NCBI GenBank assembly: GCA_035630195.1
Contig: DASQLD010000006.1
Location: 1-8,399, forward strand
Length of the DNA: 8,399 nt
Reading direction: 5' to 3'
From: DASQDN01 sp035630195
Lineage (GTDB): Bacteria > Acidobacteriota > Terriglobia > Bryobacterales > Bryobacteraceae
The position numbers were made by a program, and so were the translations under genes. The notes under the pieces were generated by a model that saw only the letters and a program-made list of their open reading frames with translations, made no database searches and was not told the origin of the DNA. Positions 1-4,849 of the stretch are shown piece after piece. Position 1 is the first letter of the stretch; every line of letters begins with the position of its first letter.

Positions 1-1289
1 TCATCGCGAACTGGGCATTGAACCGCGACATGCACGTGTTCTGCGAAAAGCCCCTCGGCATCAGTGTGGACGAAGCGCGCACGGTCCGCGCAAATTACAT
101 CAAGAGAAAAACCAAGGTCGCGACGCAGCATGGAACACAACGTCATGCCTATCCAAATTTTGAGCGCCTGCGGGAACTGATTCTCGACGGGGCCATAGGG
201 GAACTCAAGACCATTCATAGTTGGGACAGTCGCCAACTTCCGAGACCCGGATACCCGAAGGCCGAAGGCCAGCCCCCCTCTTTCCTTCACTACGAGCAAT
301 GGATCGGGCCCTCGCCTTATCATCCGTACAGCCCGCAATATTTCGGCGGCACTTCGGGTCTCAACTGCCTGTTTTGGAACATGTACCGCGACTTCGGTGT
401 AGGCCAGATGGGGGATATGGGCGCACACACGATGGATCTTGTCTGGAACGCCATCGATGCAGGCGCTCCTAGCGCCATTGAAGTTGACCAGGAGGTCACG
501 GACAAATACGACCCGAATATCTGCCCCGTCAAACTCAAAGTACGCTTCGAACATCCTGCGAATCAGTGGCGCGGACCTGTTGCTGTCGTTTGGTACCAGG
601 GGGGTCTGAAACCAGATGCGCCGAAGAGTTACGTGAATTTGGAGAGAGTCGGCAATGGGGCCATCTTCGAGGGCACAAAGGGGGCGATATTCGCCGACTT
701 CACCAGCCGGATCATCATCCCAAACAATGATGATGGGGATCTAACATACTACAAGCGGCGCACTGCGGAACAACGTCTTCCTCTGGTTGCCGGCGCAGGG
801 CAACCAACACAGGCCGTGCAAAGCGGCCAGCCCGCCAGTGCTCCTCGCCCCGCCGCAGCGAAACCCGCACTGCCGGCGGGATTCACTGCCATGCCAAGCG
901 CTCAACCCGGACCGACCGGCTTTCCGGATATCCAGTTTGTCGATGGAAAGACGCCGGCCGCTCTTGGGCTTCCCAACGGAACTGTTGAAGCTATCCTCGA
1001 AGCCGAGAAGAGCGGCGCTCCTGCTCGCGCCGGCGATCCATTTCAGATCGAATGGCTGGATGCCTGCAAGGGCAAGAACAATAATGCGATTCATGGAACC
1101 AGCAGCAAGACACATTGCGATTTCGATTACTCCGGCACAATGATCGAGCAGATGTTGCTGGGTCTTGTCGCACACCGCGCCGGCAAACGCCTCGAATACG
1201 ATGGCGCTACTGGGCGCATCACGAACTCCTCGGAAGCGAACGATTATCTCAAGCGCGAATACAGGCCGAATTGGACTCTTAACGGGTAA
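1..1289 (+). CDS. Gfo/Idh/MocA-family NAD(P)-dependent oxidoreductase, 5'-truncated by the window edge
   Basis: The frame is open from the first bases, so the TTG at 18 is not the start and the N-terminal Rossmann half lies outside the window. Numbering from that TTG, the entry motif HVFCEKPLG (6-14) is the classic Gfo/Idh/MocA signature with the catalytic lysine at K11. It is followed by the alpha/beta substrate domain with GQMGDMGAH (129-137; D133 and H137 are likely active-site residues). The tail, with FDYSGTMIEQMLLG, an ITNSSEAN motif and a final YRPNW, matches the bacterial C-terminal extension common in Acidobacteriota and Planctomycetes homologues. Such enzymes oxidise or reduce sugar and cyclitol carbons using NAD(P); the substrate here is unknown. 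Residues about 258-301 are an odd low-complexity Pro/Ala/Gln insert. The TAA stop lies 18 bp from a convergent DUF1080 gene. The family call is secure, the substrate is not. Confidence 0.93.
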   Translation, partial: IANWALNRDMHVFCEKPLGISVDEARTVRANYIKRKTKVATQHGTQRHAYPNFERLRELILDGAIGELKTIHSWDSRQLPRPGYPKAEGQPPSFLHYEQWIGPSPYHPYSPQYFGGTSGLNCLFWNMYRDFGVGQMGDMGAHTMDLVWNAIDAGAPSAIEVDQEVTDKYDPNICPVKLKVRFEHPANQWRGPVAVVWYQGGLKPDAPKSYVNLERVGNGAIFEGTKGAIFADFTSRIIIPNNDDGDLTYYKRRTAEQRLPLVAGAGQPTQAVQSGQPASAPRPAAAKPALPAGFTAMPSAQPGPTGFPDIQFVDGKTPAALGLPNGTVEAILEAEKSGAPARAGDPFQIEWLDACKGKNNNAIHGTSSKTHCDFDYSGTMIEQMLLGLVAHRAGKRLEYDGATGRITNSSEANDYLKREYRPNWTLNG

Positions 1290-1294
1290 CTTAC

Positions 1295-1308
1295 GGAGGT
1301 TGACCTCC
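1295..1308. terminator. Small hairpin between convergent genes, possible bidirectional terminator
   Basis: GGAGG, a TTGA loop and CCTCC form a perfect 5-bp stem between the stop of the oxidoreductase and the stop codon of the DUF1080 gene, which its last base touches. Neither side has a proper run of T (only TAGTCTTT on the + side), so it would be a weak intrinsic terminator at best. Position is the main argument. Confidence 0.27.
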
Positions 1309-2018
1309 TAGTCTTTCCGAGCGCCATCCGCCGGCTTCATCAGGCGATATTCGATTTTTTGGAGAGCGCCTTCCGTGCCGTACGATGCGAAGCCGAACGG
1401 CGCAGAAAGCTTAATTTCGCCGTGCCGTAAACCGATGGCCCGGCCCGCTATCGCGACATTGATGACTGGCTTTTCATCTATCCACACTCCGATTCGGGCG
1501 GCTGTTACTTGAAGACGAAATCGATACCAACGTTGGGTTTCGAATGTAAAGTAAGTTCGGGTTTCATTGTCCGAAGCATCCCATCCATCGATGCTGGACA
1601 GCCCGACGATATCGCCACCCCAGCCGCCCGTCACGAGCGAACAAAACGAATCCTGAACTGGAAAAGTGATCGTCGCAAAGAAGTCGTTGCCTGCAAGGCG
1701 GACGGCCTCGAAGCGAACCTCATAATCGGACTGAGGAAATGATCCGGTCCATGTAATTCCCGTCATGGGCTTGCCTCGTCCGAGAACGATCGTTCCCTTC
1801 TCGACACGAACGTCGCCGCTCCCTGTGAAGGCAGTAGTCTGCCATCCCCTCAGTAACTCTCCGTCAAAGAGTGATTGCCATTCGCCGGCTTTTGCGGCAG
1901 CGCTCTCTATCTTTCGGTCCTGACCCGCGCGCATGCTGCCGTGCAGAACACATAAGCCGCACACCGCCGCAATGAGCGGCCCGGCGCTGATCATCGGCGG
2001 TAGACAATCAAGGCGCAC
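1308..2018 (-). CDS. Secreted DUF1080 / 3-keto-disaccharide hydrolase-like (family-16-GH-like fold) protein
   Basis: This 236-residue protein has an N-terminal hydrophobic stretch (about 9-26, ISAGPLIAAVCGLCVL) that fits a Sec signal peptide. No convincing lipobox is visible. The mature part opens with WQSLFDGELLRGW (48-59), the hallmark start of the DUF1080 jelly-roll domain. Later come GGWGGDIVGLSSIDGWDAS (131-149) and RWYRFRLQV...VWIDEKPV, typical of this concanavalin-like fold. Some DUF1080 members hydrolyse 3-keto-glycosides made by Gfo/Idh/MocA oxidoreductases, and one such gene converges on it here; activity of this variant is inferred. The start is uncertain: GTG at 2018 has an AGGGGG ribosome site only 3 nt away, whereas ATG at 1994 has none but gives a cleaner signal peptide. 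The GTG lies 7 bp after the stop of a TonB-receptor-like tail, suggesting a former operon. Confidence 0.82.
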   Translation of the reverse strand: MRLDCLPPMISAGPLIAAVCGLCVLHGSMRAGQDRKIESAAAKAGEWQSLFDGELLRGWQTTAFTGSGDVRVEKGTIVLGRGKPMTGITWTGSFPQSDYEVRFEAVRLAGNDFFATITFPVQDSFCSLVTGGWGGDIVGLSSIDGWDASDNETRTYFTFETQRWYRFRLQVTAARIGVWIDEKPVINVAIAGRAIGLRHGEIKLSAPFGFASYGTEGALQKIEYRLMKPADGARKD

Positions 2019-2025
2019 AGACCCC

Positions 2026-2136
2026 CTAAAAATCGAGACGTAAACCGAATTGCAAGCTTCGCGTGTTGTGCCGACCGCGAGCCAGGAGAAATGATGCGGC
2101 GCGTTGTAGATCTGTGCCCAATGTCATCAGAGTATA
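2026..2136 (-). pseudogene. C-terminal remnant of a TonB-dependent outer-membrane receptor
   Basis: The 192-bp gap between the DUF1080 and metallo-hydrolase genes holds, on the minus strand, a frame ending NTRSLQFGLRLDF-stop (2067 to 2026). That is the pattern of the last beta strand of TonB-dependent (Oar/CarboxypepD_reg-type) receptors: an N-x-R then hydrophobic-Q-F-x-L-x-hydrophobic series, with a terminal aromatic residue read by the Bam machinery. The frame is closed upstream by TGA at 2139-2137. Another frame over 2071-2118 reads TTRRIISPGSRSAQ, resembling the stretch that usually precedes this strand, which suggests a frameshifted relic. No start codon or receptor body exists nearby. 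The metallo-hydrolase stop is 74 bp further upstream. The rest of the gap shows no promoter or hairpin I can support. The match is short and made by eye. Confidence 0.45.
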
Positions 2137-2210
2137 TCAATGGACCGCGAGAAGGGACATGGATAAACCACTCGTGTGCCTGCCACGTGCGAGGTAGCCG
2201 ACGAGGCGAC

Positions 2211-3248
2211 CTATTCGAAACGCGCCCGGCCGGCTTGCGCGCATTCGGAGGCAACGGTGACATAGCGGACTACAGCGTCGTTGCCGATCACGTAGGGATT
2301 AGGGTCAGACGGACGGCGTTTCGCCATCGCGGGAAGCTTGTTCTTTGCGTCGTCAAGATGCGTGTGGTTGGCAATGAGCACGTCGGCTCCGGCCTTGGCG
2401 ACAATGTCGCGGAAGCGGTTAGCCGACTTGATGTAGGTGTCGAACCAGAACTTATTCGGGCGGTCCGGCGTGATGTAAGCGGGGCTCCCGCTCAACCAGT
2501 TAAATCCGGTTCCTCCCCAGGATGCGGCCAGGTGAGGCTTTCCGTTGTCCTTCACGGGGACAAGCACCGACAGAGTACCTAGAGTATGGCCAGGGGTCAC
2601 GTACATCGTGATCGTTGTGTCGCCTAGTGTCAATTTCTGGCCGTCTGAGGCGACCATGTCGCGCCTGGGCTTCAGCCAGCTTCCCTGCGTGCGCTCGAGC
2701 AATGCCCAATCCTCGGCTGCCATGATGACACGCGAGTTAAAGTGCTCCTGCAGGTATCCAGCTCCTCCGACGTGGTCTCGGTGCGCGTGGCTGACAATGA
2801 CGTATTTGATTGTTGCCGGGTCCAGACCCAGTTTCTTCAGGCCATTGACGATTTCATCTTCGACCGAGTAGTCAAAGATCGCGTCGATGATTATTATTCC
2901 TTCGGAGGTCGTGACAGCCCAGGCGCCATAATCTTTTTCGCCCACGAAGTAGAGGTTGTCGAATACCTTTACCGGCTCCGCATGCCAGGTGGCGCGATCC
3001 GGAGGGCCTTCGCGCCTGGGCGCTTTGGCCGGAGCGGCCGGGCGGCTCGCGCTGGGCTGAGCGAACTGGGTGCAGATGCCTTCGAATATCCCGGTGTGCT
3101 CTTTGCCCGCGGCCTTACGAGCGGCTTCAATATGGATAGTCACCGCTGCTTCTTTATCAGCCAGCGATGACTGAGCAGCGAGACGCGTGCCTAGGAATCC
3201 TGCCGAGAGGATGATGGCGGACGAGATAGCGACCGTGCGGCGTTTCAT
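2211..3248 (-). CDS. Secreted MBL-fold metallo-hydrolase, subclass-B3 metallo-beta-lactamase-like
   Basis: This 345-residue protein has a clear signal peptide (MKRR, a hydrophobic core, then LAAQ at about 23-26), so it is probably periplasmic. Residues about 30-60 form a short helical N-terminal region also found in B3-like homologues, followed by a Pro/Ala/Arg-rich linker (about 64-85). The metallo-beta-lactamase fold starts near 92 (VKVFDNLYFVG). HAHRDH (154-159) supplies H154 and H156 for Zn1 and D158 and H159 for Zn2. PGHTLG (219-224) gives H221, and H295 in ANHTHLD is the likely sixth ligand. The full dinuclear zinc set is therefore present. Family members hydrolyse beta-lactams, lactones or other esters; environmental copies often have weak or no lactamase activity, so resistance should not be assumed. 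It is divergent from the CE15 gene. No Shine-Dalgarno site is visible before the ATG. Confidence 0.9.
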   Translation of the reverse strand: MKRRTVAISSAIILSAGFLGTRLAAQSSLADKEAAVTIHIEAARKAAGKEHTGIFEGICTQFAQPSASRPAAPAKAPRREGPPDRATWHAEPVKVFDNLYFVGEKDYGAWAVTTSEGIIIIDAIFDYSVEDEIVNGLKKLGLDPATIKYVIVSHAHRDHVGGAGYLQEHFNSRVIMAAEDWALLERTQGSWLKPRRDMVASDGQKLTLGDTTITMYVTPGHTLGTLSVLVPVKDNGKPHLAASWGGTGFNWLSGSPAYITPDRPNKFWFDTYIKSANRFRDIVAKAGADVLIANHTHLDDAKNKLPAMAKRRPSDPNPYVIGNDAVVRYVTVASECAQAGRARFE

Positions 3249-3319
3249 GATTGTACTTGTGAAGCATAATATCCTGTACGCGCACGGTATGGATCAGCGC
3301 GATCGTATAACATGGCCAC
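3249..3319. promoter_or_regulatory. Divergent 71-bp promoter region between the metallo-hydrolase and esterase genes
   Basis: Both genes must be started from this spacer. On the minus strand TATTAT (3271-3266) is a good -10 hexamer, 17 nt before the metallo-hydrolase ATG. On the plus strand TATAAC (3306-3311) ends 8 nt before the esterase ATG. Neither has a recognisable -35 box at 16-18 bp, and neither gene has a ribosome-binding site, so short or leaderless transcripts are possible. GATC-AGCGC-GATC at 3292-3304 is a small near-palindrome; I cannot assign a regulator to it. Confidence 0.3.
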
Positions 3320-4663
3320 ATGCCTTCGACTAGTCTCCGCGCCTTGTTGCTCTGGGCCTCCGTCTCGCTGGTGATCCATCCGGTCTGCTATGGTCAAATC
3401 GCCGATTCAGAAGCCGCTGTTGTTGCCGATATCCCCGTCAACTATACAGAGGCTAAAGCAGGTTCTTATACTCTGCCCGACCCATTGAGACTAAACGACG
3501 GGCAACCTGTCAAGAACTCGAAGACCTGGGTTGAAAAGCGCCGTCCGGAAATCAAGAAATTGATCGAGGAAAACTGGTATGGCCGAGCTCCACTTCATCC
3601 GAAGGAGATGTCTTTCGAAATTGTAGAGCAAGGCGCTCCGGCGTTCGAGGGGAAGGGCATACGTCGCCAGGTTACGATTCACTTCACGAAGGAGCGAAGC
3701 GGCCCAAAGATGGAACTTCTCCTCTATCTGCCGGCCAAGTCCGCTGGACCGGCTCCCGTGTTCCTCAACATGAGCTTCCTGGCAAACAATCTTACTGTTG
3801 CCGATCCGAAAGTCAAGGTCGGGCTGCGTTGGGATCGAGAAACACGTACTCAGACGCCGGCAGATGCGCGGCCAGTCAGCGGAGCCGGCGCTACTCCAGC
3901 TAACCGCGGACCTCGTGGCCTTCGTGTCGAGCAGTTTCTCGATGCAGGGATCGGCATTGCGACCTTTACGAAAGATGACTTAGCCCCGGACTTCGTCCGT
4001 AGTGAAGCGTTAGGGGTCAAAGCAATCTACCTGAAACCGGGACAGTCGAAACCAGCGGACGACGAGTGGGGCGCCATCGCTGCTTGGGCCTGGGGCGCGA
4101 GCCGCGCTCTCGATTATCTGGAGACAGACAAGGGCGTGGACGCCAAGCGTGTCGCGATCCATGGCGTGTCACGGCTTGGCAAAACCGCGCTTTGGGCAGG
4201 TGCGGTGGACGAGCGATTCGCGATGGTAATAGCCAGTTGTTCCGGTGAAGGCGGGGCCGCGATCGCCCGCCGCAATTATGGCGAGACGCTGGCCCATATG
4301 GCTGCGCCAACTCGCTTTCCGTATCAATTCGCCGGCAACTACGCGAAGTACAGCAACAAGGTCAACGAGTGGCCGGTGGATGCGAACATGCTGATCGCCA
4401 TAATCGCGCCCCGGCCGCTGTTACTTCAAACCGGGAATACTGACAAATGGTCGGACCCGCACGGCGAGTTCCTTGCCGCCGTCGCCGCCGGACCGGTTTA
4501 CGAGCTACTGGGAAAGAAAGGATTGGGAACAACGAAGTTCCCTGCGCCCGGTGAGCCGATTCTCCACGACGTCGGTTATTACATGCACGACGGCGGACAC
4601 GGTACCGTTCCCGGCGATTTCGAGGTGTACATCGATTTCATGAAGATGCACTTGATGAAGTAG
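3320..4663 (+). CDS. Secreted glucuronoyl esterase, carbohydrate esterase family 15
   Basis: This 447-residue alpha/beta hydrolase starts with a signal peptide (about 1-26, ending VCYGQ), so it acts outside the cytoplasm. CE15 enzymes cut esters between 4-O-methyl-glucuronic acid of xylan and lignin alcohols. The nucleophile elbow GVSRLGK (282-288) gives S284 with the conserved R285 and K288, preceded by the CE15-typical WGAIAAWAWGASRALDYL (250-267). CSGEGGAAIARRNYGE (307-322) and PRPLLLQTGNTDKWSDP (364-380) follow, and the catalytic histidine is H427 in HDGGHG. At S+23, where fungal and many bacterial members carry the catalytic Glu, this protein has C307; D375 after the next core strand, or E310, probably serves instead. 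The insert at about 172-203 is usual in bacterial members. The ATG lacks a ribosome site. The stop TAG is followed in frame by another open stretch. Confidence 0.93.
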   Translation: MPSTSLRALLLWASVSLVIHPVCYGQIADSEAAVVADIPVNYTEAKAGSYTLPDPLRLNDGQPVKNSKTWVEKRRPEIKKLIEENWYGRAPLHPKEMSFEIVEQGAPAFEGKGIRRQVTIHFTKERSGPKMELLLYLPAKSAGPAPVFLNMSFLANNLTVADPKVKVGLRWDRETRTQTPADARPVSGAGATPANRGPRGLRVEQFLDAGIGIATFTKDDLAPDFVRSEALGVKAIYLKPGQSKPADDEWGAIAAWAWGASRALDYLETDKGVDAKRVAIHGVSRLGKTALWAGAVDERFAMVIASCSGEGGAAIARRNYGETLAHMAAPTRFPYQFAGNYAKYSNKVNEWPVDANMLIAIIAPRPLLLQTGNTDKWSDPHGEFLAAVAAGPVYELLGKKGLGTTKFPAPGEPILHDVGYYMHDGGHGTVPGDFEVYIDFMKMHLMK

Positions 4664-4849
4664 ATCGCAAGAGAGCTCAGCCCGAGGGAATATCTGGCGA
4701 TTGTGGATGAGGCCGAGAAGTTGGAGATGCCGTTTGTATGCGGCCCCAAGCCCGCCTTCAAGCGCACTCGACTAGAAAAAGAAGGACGATCGGTCTTTAC
4801 TGGGTTTTCGCTGCCTAGTCTTCGAGAAGAGTTTGCGCCTGAAGGCTAG
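4664..4849 (+). other. Open tail of 61 codons in frame after the esterase stop; possible gene remnant
   Basis: Directly after the esterase TAG the same frame stays open for 61 codons, up to a TAG overlapping the stop of the convergent permease gene. It reads ARELSPREYLAIVDEAEKL, then PFVCGPKPAF and PSLREEFAPEG. The mix of charged and hydrophobic residues looks protein-like rather than random, but I do not recognise the family. The only ATG is internal (4727), with no ribosome site. The esterase ends naturally at DFMKMHLMK, so a true extension of CE15 is unlikely. The options are the C-terminal remnant of a lost gene, a stop-codon readthrough tail, or chance. This stretch fills the whole 182-bp gap. 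The only other things seen in it are a small hairpin TCTTC-GA-GAAGA (4819-4830) and spaced CCTAG/CTAGG arms (4814-4818, 4846-4850), without a T-run. Confidence 0.3.

Noticed and set aside
18..20. TTG as the start codon of the oxidoreductase
   Set aside because: It would remove the NAD-binding half. The frame is open upstream, and the preceding residues IANWA fit the family just before the EKP motif.
741..1175. 144-codon minus-strand open frame inside the oxidoreductase
   Set aside because: It lies wholly antisense to a well-conserved coding region. Its translation is Cys/Arg/Ser-rich with no recognisable domain, so it is a shadow frame.
2029..2058. Sigma-70 promoter for the DUF1080 gene (TTGCAA, 17 bp, TTTTTA)
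   Set aside because: The -10 is poor and so close to the GTG that the ribosome site would be upstream of the transcript start. The same bases are better explained as the receptor-like C-terminus.
1991..2263. 90-codon minus-strand frame spanning the gap
   Set aside because: It starts inside the metallo-hydrolase and ends inside the DUF1080 gene in the wrong frame. Only the part reading TTRRIISPGSRSAQ is of interest, as a possible frameshifted piece of the receptor relic.
2091..2582. 163-codon plus-strand open frame across the gap and the metallo-hydrolase 3' end
   Set aside because: It is antisense to the zinc-hydrolase C-terminus, has Arg/Gly/Val-rich composition typical of GC-rich antisense frames, and matches no known family.
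2742..3170. 142-codon plus-strand frame antisense to the metallo-hydrolase
   Set aside because: The real frame on the other strand holds the signal peptide and all zinc ligands; this one has no domain and no ribosome site.
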